Assembly (NCBI GenBank): GCA_900175165.2
Contig: FWWN02000656.1
Span: 1 to 64,000 of the forward strand
Source: Rhizomucor pusillus
Lineage: Eukaryota; Mucoromycota; Mucoromycetes; Mucorales; Lichtheimiaceae
Direction: 5' to 3'
Length of the DNA: 64,000 bases
Shown here piece after piece: positions 12,160-23,898 of the stretch; positions within the stretch are counted from its first letter, which is position 1, and each line of letters opens with the position of its first letter. The notes below the pieces were generated by a model, which did no database searches, was not told the origin of the DNA, and saw only the letters and a program-made list of their open reading frames with translations. A program made the translations under genes and the position numbers.

Positions 12160-13897
12160 ATGATCTCGGCAATTCAATGGATCAAGAAGGGCGTTGCCGC
12201 CCAACATCCTCAGAGGTTTAAGGTGGACGAAAAAGAACTCGAGCTTATGAACCAATTCGCCGCCGATCGCCTTGGCGAGGCCAAAGCTGATCTAGAGGAA
12301 GCACAAAAAGCCGATATGGAAATCGACAGTGCCGATGACTCTGAAAATGACTCGTAAGTCTTGCAAGCCAAACGGTACTCTCTCGAGAAAGCTAGACTGA
12401 CTTGGGTTTCCTGTTAGCGATGACCAGTACACTGATAACGATGGAGAAGAACACGGCGCTTCCATGGACCACGACGGCCAAGATGAAAGCAAGGAGCCTA
12501 GTACACCTAGAGATCCAAACGACCTTTCTGAATACAATCTGGATGATTACGATAAGGAAGATGAAAATGAAAAGAAACAAGGTATGCTCAGTTTGGCTCC
12601 TGATATCTTGAAGAATGGCTGATCGAAGCGGTTTTTAGAGCCTGCCATTTTCTCGCGTCCAAAGGATTTAGCTTACTACAGTGACGAAAAGCATGATCCC
12701 TACGTCACTCTTAGCAACGACGTGGATGAACAAGAGGAGTTGGAGGAAATGCAGATTTTGCCTGATGATATGTTGCTTATTGCCGCCAAGACGGAGGATG
12801 ACGTCTCGCAATTGGAGCTTTATGTCTACGAAAAGGATGCTGATAACTTGTATTGTCACCACGATATCATGCTTCCATCGTTCCCGCTCTGTCTTGAATG
12901 GCTTGACTTTCACACTGGCGAGAAAGCTGGAACAGAAGGAAGTGGAAACTACGTGGCGGTAGGAACTTTTGAGCCTGATATTGAGATTTGGGACCTGGAT
13001 GTGGTCGACAATATGATTCCCCAAACAATCCTCGGTCATACCGACAAGAACAAGAAACGATCAAAGAAAGCCAATCCCAAATATCACGTAGATGCTGTGA
13101 TGGATCTATCGTGGAATAAGCAGCACCGGTAGGTGTAAAATATGTAAAATATATGTAGTGTAAAGAAAAGATGTTTACGTTTATCTTTTAATTAGCAACT
13201 TTTTGCTGTCATCATCCGCAGATAGCACTGTCAAGCTTTGGGATTTAAGCTCCTCAACTTGCGCCCAATCATACACTCATCACAATGGCAAAGTTCAAGC
13301 AGTTGCGTGGAACCCTGCTGAAGCCACAGTCTTCATTTCTGGATCGTATGACAAGTCTGTCTGTGCTCTGGATGCTCGTTCACCCCAGCAAATTACAAAG
13401 TGGAATCTCGTCAGCGATATCGAGTGTGTTGTTTGGGATCCTCACAACCCTACAAACTTTTATGTCGGTACTGAAGACGGTGTAGTTCAATACTTTGATG
13501 TCCGGGCAGCAGACAACGGCGTTGGCACCAAACCCATCTTCACTCTGCAAGCGCATGACGGTGCCGTCAGCGCCTTGGATATTAACCCGCACTTCACTGG
13601 ATGCATCGCAACTGGCAGCACGGACGGCAAGGTCAAGGTATGGAACACCAGGGATAACAAGCCGAGCATGATCACCAGCAAGAATTTTGAATTGGTAAGG
13701 ATTCTGAAAATGGGAATGCAATCCAGGTTTTGATTGGATGGTCGTTTAATTCGCTTGCATATCTTTAGGGTCATATCTTCAGTGCAAAGTTCTCCATTGA
13801 CACACCATTCGATTTGGCACTTTCAGGTTCCAACGGGAACATCCACGTTTGGGATATGTCTACGAACGCTGGTATCCGACAAGCATACTCTTCATAG
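12160..13897 (+). CDS. PWP1: Periodic tryptophan protein 1 (Pwp1), WD40 ribosome biogenesis factor
   Basis: Nucleolar WD40 protein needed for 25S rRNA and 60S subunit formation. The start is MISAIQWIKKGVAAQHPQRF, the conserved N-terminus of Pwp1; the upstream GTG in the same frame is not needed. An acidic Asp/Glu-rich stretch follows, then LEEMQILPDDMLLIAAKTED, NYVAVGTFEPDIEIWDLDVV and GHTDKNKKRSKKANP before the WD repeats proper (LLSSSADSTVKLWDLSSST, then FISGSYDKSVCALDARSP and TGSTDGKVKVWNTRD). The final exon has SGSNGNIHVWDMSTNAG and ends at TAG 13895-13897. Five GT-AG introns are supported by phase. The gene points toward the YEF3 promoter. Confidence 0.94.
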
Positions 13898-14386
13898 AAT
13901 ATCTTTTATACATATCATTTCCCTTTGTATCATTTTAATTTCTGCCTTGTCTTCATTTATGCGCAGTGCAACAATATTTGTATTCCGTGTCTCCCATTCT
14001 GCAAAACTAAAGCATAGAAATGTTTTTCCTCTGCCCTTATTTCCATGGATACTCATGTCTCATCACCGCAGTGACAATGAACATCACTGATTGCTCGATG
14101 CCCGGATGTAGATATACCAGTTAAAGTACAAATAGGGAATTCTTTGCAGAAAGCAAGGCCGTTAAACTCATCAAATCAAATTTTGAAGCCTGTCTCGTTT
14201 ATGGAAACTGGTTCATTTCATGTCGCTGTGCAATTTTCTGATTTGTCGTGGTGGAGTTTTTAAAAAAATTTTTATTTTGGTGGATCCAGTGCCTCGAACT
14301 TGCTCCTTCCTTTTCCCCTCTTCTTTACTCTTTGCTGGCACTGTCGCTCGCCACTCTCTCTCGTATATTAAACTAGACGACAAAAA
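13898..14386 (+). promoter_or_regulatory. Upstream region of YEF3
   Basis: 489 bp between the PWP1 stop and the YEF3 ATG. It contains an A/T-rich block near 14258-14277 and a pyrimidine-rich stretch with CTTCC/CTCTC runs (about 14305-14365) just before the start, as is common in front of very highly expressed fungal translation genes. The ATG context is acaaaaaATGCC. No defined factor site is claimed. Confidence 0.4.
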
Positions 14387-17300
14387 ATGCCAGCTGCTGT
14401 AGACACAAAGAAGATCACCGCCTTGAAGGTCGCTGAATCTCCAAGCGCTACCGAAACCACCAAGGCCAAGGAGTTGTTGAAGACACTCTTTGCTGCCGCC
14501 GACGACCAACGTGAAGCTGCTGCTCAGGAGCTCGCCGCTTTCGTCAACGCCAACGGCGTCTACTCCTTGAAGCAGTTCGGTATCCTCGATGCTATCACCA
14601 AGGAGTTCGGCAACAAGAAGAGCGCTGGTGCTCGCCAGTCTGCTGTTGCCGCCGTCAAGGCTCTTTCCGACAACAGCCTTGAGGGTCAGGTTGAGCCCTT
14701 CATCGTTCCCTTCGTTGCCAACCTTTTGGAACTCCAAGCTGACAAGCAGGCTGCTGTCAAGAACGCTGCTGCTGAGGCTGCCAAGAACTTGGTTAACAAG
14801 GTCAACCCTTACACCACTCCCGTCATTGTTCCTTATCTTCTTGAAGGTTTGGGCAACTCATGCAAGTGGCAAACCAAGATGCTCTCCTTGGCTCTTTTGG
14901 ATGAGCTCGTCAAGATCAACAAGGAGCAGTTCTTCGTCACTATCCCCGATGTCATCCCCGTTGTCTCTGACTGCATGTGGGATACCAAGGCAGATGTCAA
15001 GAAGGCCGCCACCGCCACCATGGAGAACGTCTGCACCATGATTGACAACAAGGATATCGAGCGTTTCATTCCTGCTGTCATTGCATGCATCAACAAGCCT
15101 GAGAACGTCCCTGAAACCATTCACTTGCTCGGTGCTACTACCTTCGTCCAGGAAGTTGACTCTGCTACCCTCTCTATCATGGTTCCCTTGCTCAGCCGTG
15201 GTTTGAACGAGCGTGCCACTCCCATCAAGCGTAAGTCTGCTCTTATCATCGACAACATGTGCAAGCTCGTCGATGATCCCGAAGTCGCTGCTCCTTTCTT
15301 GCCTCTTTTGTTGCCTGCTCTTGAAAAGATTCAGGATGTCGTTGCTGATCCTGAATGCCGTGGTGTCGTCCAGAAGGCTCTTGCTACTTTGGCCCGTGTC
15401 GGCACTTCCAATACCGAGATCTACACCAAGGCTGACAAGGCCGAGAAGGTCAACAAGGCTTTCAAGGAATTGTTGCCCGCTGATCTCGACACCTTCTTCG
15501 ATGCTACTGTCAAGTTCATCGATGATGTTGCTCTTTCTCTCTGCGTTGCCAAGAACTTTATCAAGGATGCTTGGTTCAAGGCTCTCATTCCCACTGTCAA
15601 GGCTTTCCTTTCTGCTGCTGATGCCGAAATTCTCGTTGCCAAGGCTCTTGAGGTCTGCGAGGAAGCCGTTACTCCCAAGGACCCTGAGGAAGATGATGAT
15701 GAGGGTGAGGATCTCTGCAACTGCGAGTTCTCTCTTGCCTACGGTGCCAAGATCTTGTTGAACCGCACCAGCCTTCGTCTCAAGCGTGGTCGCCGTTATG
15801 GTCTCTGCGGTCACAACGGCTGTGGTAAGTCTACCCTCATGCGTGCCATTGCCAACGAACAAGTCGAAGGTTTCCCTCCCAAGTCTGAGCTCAAGACTGT
15901 CTACGTCGAACATGACATTGATGGTTCCGAGGCTGACACTCCCTTGGTTGACTTCATCATTTCTTCCGAGGGTGTTGAAACCAAGGACCGCGAGAAGGTT
16001 GCTCAAATCTTGCGTGAATATGGTTTCACTGAGGAAATGGTTAGCAAGAAGACCATTGGCTCTCTTTCTGGTGGTTGGAAGATGAAGTTGGCTCTTGCCC
16101 GTGCTATGCTCATGAACGCCGACATTTTGCTTTTGGACGAACCAACTAACCACTTGGACGTTGTCAACGTTGCCTGGTTGGAGAACTACTTGTTGGGTCT
16201 CAAGACCGTCACCTCCATCATTGTCTCCCACGACTCTGGTTTCTTGGACCATGTCTGCTCTGATATTATCCACTACGAAAAGAACTACAAGCTCAAGCGC
16301 TACAAGGGTAACTTGTCCGAATTCGTCAAGAAGGTTCCCGCTGCTGCTTCCTACTACTCTTTGGATGCTGCTCAGATCTCTTTCCGCTTCCCCGAGCCCG
16401 GTATGTTGGAAGGTATCAAGACTAAGGAGCGTGCCATCTTGAAGATGAAGAACGTCGACTTCCAGTACCCTGGTACTGAGAAGAAGCAGCTCAAGAACAT
16501 TAGCATGCAGTGCTCTTTGGCTTCCCGTGTCGCTGTCATTGGTCCCAACGGTGCCGGCAAGTCTACCCTTATCAAGCTCTTGACTGGTGAGTTGGAGGCT
16601 CAGAGCGGTACTGTCTGGAAGCACCCCAACTTGCGTATTGCCTACGTCGCTCAGCACGCTTTCCACCACATTGAGAAGCATTTGGACATCACTCCTAACG
16701 AGTACATCCAATGGCGTTATGCTACTGGTGAAGATCGTGAAGAACTCGACAAGGTTGACCGTCAAATCACCGAGGAAGAAGAGAAGCAAATGAGCCAGAC
16801 CTTCGTCATCGATGGTGAAAAGCGTGTTGTTGAAGACATTGTCGGCCGTCGTAAGCTCAAGCAATCCTACGAATACGAAGTCCAATGGGTCGGCAAGTCC
16901 TCTGTCGAGAACACCTGGATCTCCCGTCAGCGTCTTGAACAGATGGGCTTCGGTAAGAAGATCGCCGAAGTCGATGCTCAAGAAGCCGCCAAGTTGGGTC
17001 TCAACCGTCCCTTGACCTCCAAGGAAATCGAGAAGCACTTGAGCGAAGTTGGTTTGGAACCCGAATTCGCTACTCACTCTCGCATCCGTGGTTTGTCTGG
17101 TGGTCAGAAGGTCAAGCTTGTCATTGGTGCTGCCATGTGGAACCGTCCTCATATGTTGGTTCTTGACGAACCTACTAACTACTTGGATCGTGACTCTCTT
17201 GGTGCTTTGGCTGGTGCTATCAAGGAATACGGCGGTGGTGTCGTCATTGTTACCCACAACCGTCAGTTCTCTGAAGCTCTCTGCACTGAAGTCTGGAAGG

Positions 17301-17530
17301 TCGACAACGGTGAACTTACTCCCTCTGGTCACAACTGGGTCTCCGGCAACGGTACCACTGTCATTGAGGAGAAGGAGCAAGAAGATATGGTCGACGCTCA
17401 GGGCAACACCATCAAGGCTGTCAAGAAGAAGGAGAAACTCACCTCCAAGGAACTCCGTAAGAAGAAGAAGGAGCGTATGGAACGCCGCAAGCGTGGTGAA
17501 GAAGTCTACTCTGATGAAGACGAGTGGTAA
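14387..17530 (+). CDS. YEF3: Translation elongation factor 3 (EF-3), ABC-F ATPase
   Basis: Fungal ribosomal ATPase that helps release deacylated tRNA from the E site and supports translocation. It is a single exon of 1047 codons, matching the family length of about 1040-1050. The N-terminal half is a HEAT-repeat domain (about residues 20-320) followed by a four-helix region. ABC domain 1: Walker A GHNGCGKS at 475-482, signature LSGGW at 560-564, Walker B LLLDEPTNHLD around 581-591. ABC domain 2: Walker A GPNGAGKS at 719-726, signature LSGGQ at 903-907, Walker B around LDEPTNYLD at 926-934. A chromodomain-like insert (about 813-865) sits inside domain 2. The C-terminus is Lys/Arg-rich and ends EEVYSDEDEW. 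Codon use is strongly biased (CTC, GTC, AAG, GGT), unlike its neighbours, indicating high expression. Confidence 0.99.
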   Translation: MPAAVDTKKITALKVAESPSATETTKAKELLKTLFAAADDQREAAAQELAAFVNANGVYSLKQFGILDAITKEFGNKKSAGARQSAVAAVKALSDNSLEGQVEPFIVPFVANLLELQADKQAAVKNAAAEAAKNLVNKVNPYTTPVIVPYLLEGLGNSCKWQTKMLSLALLDELVKINKEQFFVTIPDVIPVVSDCMWDTKADVKKAATATMENVCTMIDNKDIERFIPAVIACINKPENVPETIHLLGATTFVQEVDSATLSIMVPLLSRGLNERATPIKRKSALIIDNMCKLVDDPEVAAPFLPLLLPALEKIQDVVADPECRGVVQKALATLARVGTSNTEIYTKADKAEKVNKAFKELLPADLDTFFDATVKFIDDVALSLCVAKNFIKDAWFKALIPTVKAFLSAADAEILVAKALEVCEEAVTPKDPEEDDDEGEDLCNCEFSLAYGAKILLNRTSLRLKRGRRYGLCGHNGCGKSTLMRAIANEQVEGFPPKSELKTVYVEHDIDGSEADTPLVDFIISSEGVETKDREKVAQILREYGFTEEMVSKKTIGSLSGGWKMKLALARAMLMNADILLLDEPTNHLDVVNVAWLENYLLGLKTVTSIIVSHDSGFLDHVCSDIIHYEKNYKLKRYKGNLSEFVKKVPAAASYYSLDAAQISFRFPEPGMLEGIKTKERAILKMKNVDFQYPGTEKKQLKNISMQCSLASRVAVIGPNGAGKSTLIKLLTGELEAQSGTVWKHPNLRIAYVAQHAFHHIEKHLDITPNEYIQWRYATGEDREELDKVDRQITEEEEKQMSQTFVIDGEKRVVEDIVGRRKLKQSYEYEVQWVGKSSVENTWISRQRLEQMGFGKKIAEVDAQEAAKLGLNRPLTSKEIEKHLSEVGLEPEFATHSRIRGLSGGQKVKLVIGAAMWNRPHMLVLDEPTNYLDRDSLGALAGAIKEYGGGVVIVTHNRQFSEALCTEVWKVDNGELTPSGHNWVSGNGTTVIEEKEQEDMVDAQGNTIKAVKKKEKLTSKELRKKKKERMERRKRGEEVYSDEDEW

Positions 17531-17643
17531 ACAAGCACCCGATAGACACATCTTTTTCTATTATCTCTGTACATAAGAAAGAAGCCTAGTCTATTCTCAT
17601 TCGCACTCTTTTCACCACAATTAACTCCTTGGCATTTCCTATA

Positions 17644-19118
17644 TCACGCTAAATAAAAGGCCCTTCGTTGGCTTTGTTGAGAGATATTTAACAAATCCTG
17701 ATAGTCATTTGGTGTCTGTTGATCTAGTCCCATTCTCTTGAATAAGTTTATAGTTGCTTCTACTTGTTGTACCAGTCGACGAGGATGTATGTTGTGATCA
17801 TTAAACAGTAAAGTGCACAACTTGAAAGATTCTTCTGCAGCTTCTATGCTTGATGGTCCAAAGTGTTTGCATATGATTTCCAAAGATTTCTCGCAATACA
17901 GTGCGGCCTTGTCGAATAGACCTAGATCAGCGTAGTGCTTTGCGATGCGGTCGCATGTGCGACCTATCTCGTATGCCTTATCAACATATAATTCTTGTTG
18001 CAGCCTCAATGCCTGTTCCAGGTCGATTTTATTCAACGACTTTTCCAGCTGGCCATCGTTGTAAAAGAACAAAGATTAGTTTTCGATCAGTAAATATCAA
18101 TACAAATCCGTTATCTTGCCTTGTATATCTTATTCCAATCCATACATCGTCCACACGCAGTACAATTATTCCCGCGCCCTACAGCAGCCTTACATCCACG
18201 ACACTTGTAACATCTATCCCATGCACCTGATAAGCAGGCATCGCATTGACATTGAAAATGATACTTTTTCTGCAGCTCTAATTGTCGTTGCTCAGTAGAC
18301 TGGCGCACAGCCAAAGGGCCATAGCTGATTGAAATTTCGCTGCCCGATGGAATACTGTGCGTTGTGCGTACGCTCAGGGCAGATTCAGGACTGAACATGA
18401 CGACGGCGTTCGGGTTGCAAGCATGGTTAAACATGCTAGCATTCAAGTACACTGCCGTTCCCAGGTTTTGTTGCTTAACGAGTGTGGCATCGTCCGTGCG
18501 AGACTGGATTGCAAATGAATTGCTCCTAACTTGGCCCAGAATAAACGCAAATGCATCAAATGGTAGATAAAAGATGGACGCAAACGATTCGACTTCGGAT
18601 GTCCAATGTGTATCCATATGAGAAACGAGGTTTGGTATCGTGCGCTGCATATGGATTCATGAGCAAGCGAAAAAAAATTCTTCTGCACATATCGTTTTTA
18701 CCTGGATAGTATATGCATGGAATGCAAGCAAAAATGTATCATCGTATCGATCGATTGCATCCAGCTGACACAGCCAACGATGCAATTTGTTCCAATGCAC
18801 TTTTTCGCAGCGAAGCGAGCAATAAGTGACACGCCAACGGCAGCGGTTGCGACAGGGTATACGGCGCGGCAACGCCTGAAAGCAATTCGCGCAATGTGTA
18901 CTTCGACGTTCTTTCGAAAGAATCTTGGCGTATGGTTGTTTCTCGCTTAGGACAAGCGAACCAGGTGCTAGGTCGGCCGTTGCAGTGACAAAGCGACCAA
19001 CGCGTGCATCTTGATCTATGCGTGCATTGATCCACGACGATGATTGTAAAGCAGGTGAGCAAGTTGGAGGCCAGACACGAAGGTCCAGGTGTGACGGATC
19101 AAGACGGGAAGAAATCAT
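17644..19118 (-). CDS. SMYD-type SET/MYND protein (putative lysine methyltransferase)
   Basis: Protein with a split SET domain, as in SMYD proteins. After the start MISSRLDPSHLDL comes the SET-N region, with DARVGRFVTATADLAPGSLV. A MYND zinc finger follows (CANCFQALPRR, then CRWRVTYCSLRCEKVHWNKL and HRWLC). The SET core has the cofactor/substrate motif NASMFNHACNPNAVVMF and ISYGPL, and the post-SET region has CQCDACLSG plus more Cys pairs. The last exon is helical and TPR-like (ending RRAFYLA). Three exons: the first intron is GT-AG (GTAAAAACG donor); the second (18049-18119) has a GC donor. The start at 19118 was picked because an in-frame stop lies upstream. It is 95 bp downstream of the methyltransferase gene on the same strand and converges with YEF3 (113 bp). 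Its substrate is unknown. Confidence 0.85.
18049..18119 (-). other. GC-AG intron in the SMYD-type gene
   Basis: The minus strand reads ATATACAAG|GCAAGATAACGG ... AAACTAATC ... GATGGCCAG|CTGGAAAAG. The exon ends in phase 0 (KIYK) and the next exon begins in phase 0 (LEKSLNKIDLEQ). A branch-point-like CTAAT lies before the acceptor. Without splicing, in-frame stops separate the two coding blocks. Confidence 0.75.
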
Positions 19119-19213
19119 TGCAGCATTTTTTCTCAATAGTGCGTATGCTCTGTCGATATTTGATAACTCAGAAGCATCTTTACAAATCTTAATGGTTTCA
19201 ATATATTTTCCAT

Positions 19214-20309
19214 TCAGACTTTCTCGGCTACATAATTAATGCCCACGCCTTCTATAACATTGTCTCGAATAGCTCTATCCTCCTGCGCCATAAACGTAGC
19301 CAAGACTTTCGATCCGACGGATGAATCGTCCAATCTACAGAGTATCTCGTTAGCAACTCCTGATCTAGCTGGTGATTTCAATTGATTCTATCTTACCCCA
19401 TTGGAACGAAAACGTTGTGTAGAAACGGCAAATTGCGTACTACTTGCGGTTCGCCTCCAAACACTTCCGCAATTGCAGCGTCGATCACACCTCTTGGCGG
19501 CATAGGATGGTTCTTTTCGGAAAAATAACTGTACCACCTATCATGTCCTGATCGGCTTGCATCCAGCATCTCACCGACGCGTTCTTTCTCTACATGATCA
19601 GCGGCAGCTTGAGTGTATAATCCAGCTGCGTTGACAAGATCGACGCGGTCGCTGAGCCACGCTGTCGTCCTCTTTTCGACATCATGCTGGTAAAACTCTT
19701 CAGCTAGAAGCAACCCCTTTGGTTTCAGCAATGCGTGCGTCCTATTGAGCGCCTATATGCAGATGATGCAGTTAGGCGAAATCTATGTAACACTGAAAGC
19801 TCACTGCTGCTGCACTTGCATGTTTGATGTCCTCACAGTGATGCAGCGATTTTGAAAACATGATAAAGTCGAAGGTGCCATCGTGCTCCTCTCCAAAATC
19901 CTCGACGATTGCCTTTTTGTACGTTACATGGTACGATGAATAGTTATCGATGGCAAATTGGATAGCGTTCACCGATGGGTCAATAGCAATAACGTCAATG
20001 TTGTCATTGTAATACTTTTTTAACAGCACAGCTAGCTCGCCATTCCTTATATACACTCAAATTAGAAAACGTATGACGACTTGCATCTTCTAAAGCAGTA
20101 GCCTTACCCACATCCAATCTCCAATACTTTGATTTTTCCGCGGTGCTCTGATGAAAAGTGGCGGGAGTCCAAAAGTCCCTAGAAACCCGTTGTTCAGCAC
20201 TAGTCTTGCCAGCTACGTGTTACTCGATATCGAGTTTAGTTACCGTGACGAATGTGAATACGGGTGTGTGAACAAGGAAACGCACGCCCTCTAGACCGGG
20301 TGCAGTCAT
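19214..20309 (-). CDS. Class I SAM-dependent methyltransferase
   Basis: Rossmann-fold methyltransferase of the Methyltransf_11/25 kind. Motif I is assembled across an intron as KIKVLEIGCGNGELAVLLKK, followed by the acidic SAM-binding loop VIAIDPS. Further on are GTFDFIMFSKSLHHCEDI (motif IV region) and LLKPKGLLLAEEFYQHD (post-motif). The C-terminus is DNVIEGVGINYVAEKV with the stop at 19214-19216. Five exons joined by short introns are supported by phase. The start is uncertain: I use the ATG of MTAPGLEGVRFLVHTPVF at 20309. The frame is open further upstream (ending SDALFRLI before that Met), so an extra first exon is possible. The substrate cannot be told from sequence. Confidence 0.75.
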
Positions 20310-20591
20310 GATCAAGCGAAAGAGAGCATCGCTCGGGGTAACAGGCGTCGATAATTATCTTCCGTGAGAACAAAGGCAAAATTACCAAGTCAGCGAGATT
20401 AAAGTTTAGGGTTAACATTTTTGCAAGAAAATTATGTACGATTTAAAATATTATCTAGCCAAAGTAACACATGCAATACTTTAAATGATAAATAAAGTGC
20501 TAAGTTACGTATTTTACAGATGATATGAGTGCGCAAGATAGGGATGGAGGAGCAAGCTTGAGCAATGGTATAGTGCAATTGAGCATCTCCG

Positions 20592-22762
20592 TCAGTGCTG
20601 CAACCAGTATTCCATCGATTTGCGACATACATATGTCATGTTCACGTCGCCGTCTCCGTTTCGGAACCGAGTTAGTATTCCTGTCGGGGTTCTTGTAAAT
20701 GTTTCAAGGTACACGGGGATGTTTACACCTGTTCTGGTAATTGCGTTGTTCACAGTGGTGCGCTTCATCTTCACGAATCTGTCAAGACACACCGCGAGCA
20801 GCGTGGGTATTTGTAAGAGCTGCATCAGGCATTTTTGATTGATCTTAAAGTCTATAATGAGGTATGCTAGTTTCTTGTCCACCATTCTCTGCATGAATGA
20901 TTTACAATCGCTTGGCTGTCCCTGGAAGACCTTGGATGCCACGTGTAAAACAAGCAATTTTGGGAACTTTGTCGCTATACCTAAGATTCCTTCCAATGGG
21001 ATGCCATCCCCGGTGGATCCGCCAAGCGAGTTCATGTCAATTGTGAATTTTTCCATAGTATCACATGAGGATGCAAAGCTCTTTAGGTCGTCCAAATCGA
21101 GACCTTTGCAGCTATTCAGTGCCAGAAATTGTAAATTCTGTAATTTGGCAAATGTGTCTCCGATCATGCAGCCGGCAAAATCGATATCCTTGAAACGTAG
21201 CTCTTGTATTAGTCCACACTTGCTCAATAAAGGTACTATGGCCTCTGCGGCATTGATGTTGCCAAGTGAAGCATCATCTGAGTACTCCGAGTCATGAACA
21301 ATTGTCAGGTCCAGCAACTTCAAAGCTGGCAAGCCGCCGAGTGTAGTTACAGTGCTGCAGAGGTTGATTAATTCTTTCTCACCCTTCATTGCAAGCTGTA
21401 GATGACAAAGTTGATATTGCAAAAGCAATAGCACCTGATCAAGGCAATTAGACGCCAATTCAATATCGCTTGATATATCCAGTGATGACATGTGGTGATC
21501 AGCACTGCAGAGCTGGTGGTCGGCATTTAGTCCGTTTGAGACGCGTATGATACGAATGGTAGGACAGAGATCCGGAAGCTTCGCCAGTACTTGAGCCACG
21601 CTTTCATAGTTATAGAGAGTTCGATCTGGCCGTGAGAATTCAAGGATTTGCAATTGAGGGCAGCTTCCAGCGATTGTCAGCATATCTTGTAATTGCTGTC
21701 TGCCAGCTTGTAACCAACAAAGATGCCTCAATTTTAAAGGATGTTCCGGTGCAGATAGCTTGCATTCACGATGACTCGAGTAGCTGGCTGTGAATGTTTG
21801 CAGGAAACTGCAAATGCCTAGTATGCAGCTCACATCATGGATAGTTGCGTCACATTCTGCCATTAAATCTAAGCAAGTCAAATTATGCCTGTTCAGCGAG
21901 ATGAATGGAAGACAATCCTTGACAGGTAAACCGTATGTACAATGAATTTCTGACAACAGATAGTATTTCCAGTTGGTGTTACTTTTGTAATCGTTGTAAG
22001 TATAAACTTACGAAGTTTCCTCACGCTGATGTTATTTTGGCAAAGGTCCTTCAGCAGCTTCATCATGTCGCATGGCGCTGGACAACAATAGCGTTGATAT
22101 CGAGTACGCCCTAGTACCATTCCACGGATATCCTTTCCAACCAGGCAAGCATGTAAGCACTGGAGTTTCTTCTGATAAATATTCATCACGTAATGATCCA
22201 TGTTGATGCCATCCCAGAAGTTTGGCCAGTTTTCCAGTCGTTCTTTCCATCCTCGGCAAACGCTCAAGCATTTGCCTCGATCGGTGAAGCTTAGCTTTGT
22301 AAAGATCATGTCAAATATTTCAGCCGAAAGTTGCCCCAAGTTCTGCATATTCTGTTGATTCGCAAGCACAAGTGTCTGATCCCGACGAGAGCGTATATCA
22401 TGGCTGATGTCTGCCATGTTTTGTTCCGCATCCGCCAGAACTCGCAGCGCCTCCTCGAATCTGCTCTGCTTGACCAAGAGCTCATTGCTCCGTAGATAAC
22501 CAGCAGAGCATTCCGGGACGAGATGGATCATCTTTTCCGCACAATTGAGTGCCTCAGTGATATCACCTTGCTTCTCCAGTGACTTTGACCACCTCAGATA
22601 CAGTGTCATTGATAAATTCGCACTCGTTTGCTTCGCGGCATAGTTATAAAGTGCAGACGCTTCTTTGTAATTCCGTTGGTCGTATAAGCCTTCAGCTTCA
22701 ATCACTTTCGAATAGAGATGTCTATATTCGTCAGGAGTGATCAGTGACAGATCTTGCTCCAT
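20592..22762 (-). CDS. TPR/F-box/LRR protein (Pof3/Dia2-like SCF substrate receptor)
   Basis: Domain order is TPR-like helices (about residues 10-135, with LYDQRNYKEASALYNYAAKQ and ITEALNCAEKMIHLVPE), an F-box (LGQLSAEIFDMIFTKLSFTD, with the trailing Trp-Lys), then a long leucine-rich repeat region up to the end at YWLQH. The same order is found in fission yeast Pof3 and budding yeast Dia2, F-box proteins that act on replication and chromatin substrates, so a role as an SCF ubiquitin-ligase receptor is inferred. One intron (21950-22011) joins NISVRKL to QIHCTYGLPV in the correct phase. The start MEQDLSLITPDEYRHLY is the first ATG. Zygomycete fungi have many F-box/LRR proteins, so orthology to Pof3 is not proven. 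Confidence 0.75.
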
Positions 22763-23898
22763 GCCGTGAATGAATGGGCTGATACGCGTTCGAGAAACAA
22801 GTTACAAAAATGGCGGACATTATTTGCTGATCATTTTCCATGCAAGCCGCCGGATTTAAACAGACACGCAAATCAGGCCCGAGGAACGCACTGATCATAT
22901 CCGCTTAGCAAGACATCCATAATTCTTGTAACAGCGTTGAAGTTCATTCCTGACAGATAAATAGAGATGAAAATATGTGTTGTCAATATATGCTATGAAA
23001 AATTGTGGTATCGTAAATTTTCAATGAACTTTGACGATTGACATACATATATGCTGCTCGGTTTAAGAATGTTCTGATACTCTGACCATCTCTGACGGGT
23101 TGCGATATGATACCTTAATCATATAATGTGTACCTGTCAGAATTTCTTGACTGATAGACGTACTGCTATCGCATGTTTCTTCCAATCAACTACACGTGCA
23201 ACCACGTTGTTCCATGCAACCGTATAAACCTTTAGGGTGCATGCATTCCTCCTCCCTGGATGTCGCTGTGTGTATATACTGTATTTCACAAAGGATACAA
23301 TTTTCAAATCTCAAGAAGATTAGTTTTATTGCACGGATCAAGTACTTCGATAGGTTTTATCCCTGTCGACAATCCACTGAAAGAATATGGCGGTTCTAGA
23401 AGCTCCATACGGGCATTTTCAGACCCTTGATTTGAAAATGATCATGCTATACGCAGCCGCGATACTATAGCTAAAATATATAGATCACACTCGGAGCGTG
23501 CTCAAACAGATTGCTTTGTCTGGCTGACGCGATAGTTCTTGGAAGTACCGAGGCGTTCCTGCGATTCCACGGAAAGCCGACGATTATCTAGCAATGCGAG
23601 CACAGGTCATTCAAAAAGGAAATTTTTATACGCAAAATACTGGTAACAGGAACTTGATGTTTTCTCGGACGAGCAGATGCGACTCCACAAGTTATCATGA
23701 TCCAAGGGGGCGTGTATTGAAAGTGCGATGCCATTGGAGGTGGAAATTTCAACAAGATCAATGTGCAACAAGCCATAAATGGGAAGGCGGAACCACATGC
23801 AACAACAATGCTGGATCAAGGTTTATTTAAGAGGAACAAAAAGGCTGCTATGTCTATTTCGCGAATCAGTAACGTTTCTCTTTTCGGTTTACGGCAAG
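22763..23898. other. Intergenic region upstream of the phosphate transporter
   Basis: About 1.1 kb, AT-rich. It contains the divergent promoters of the F-box gene and the phosphate transporter. CACGTG at 23193-23198 is followed five bases later by CACGTT at 23203-23208. These resemble Pho4-type sites, but CACGTG also occurs at many other places in this window. I see no gene. Confidence 0.45.

Noticed and set aside
14858..17551. Open frame of 897 codons on the minus strand opposite YEF3
   Set aside because: It is a mirror of the strong codon bias of YEF3 (frequent CTC, GTC, AAG, GAC leave no stops on the other strand). The translation is Leu/Val/Asp-rich with no domain.
23193..23208. Pho4-like pair CACGTG and CACGTT upstream of the phosphate transporter
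   Set aside because: CACGTG occurs at more than ten other places in the window, many inside coding regions, so the site is not specific enough to claim.
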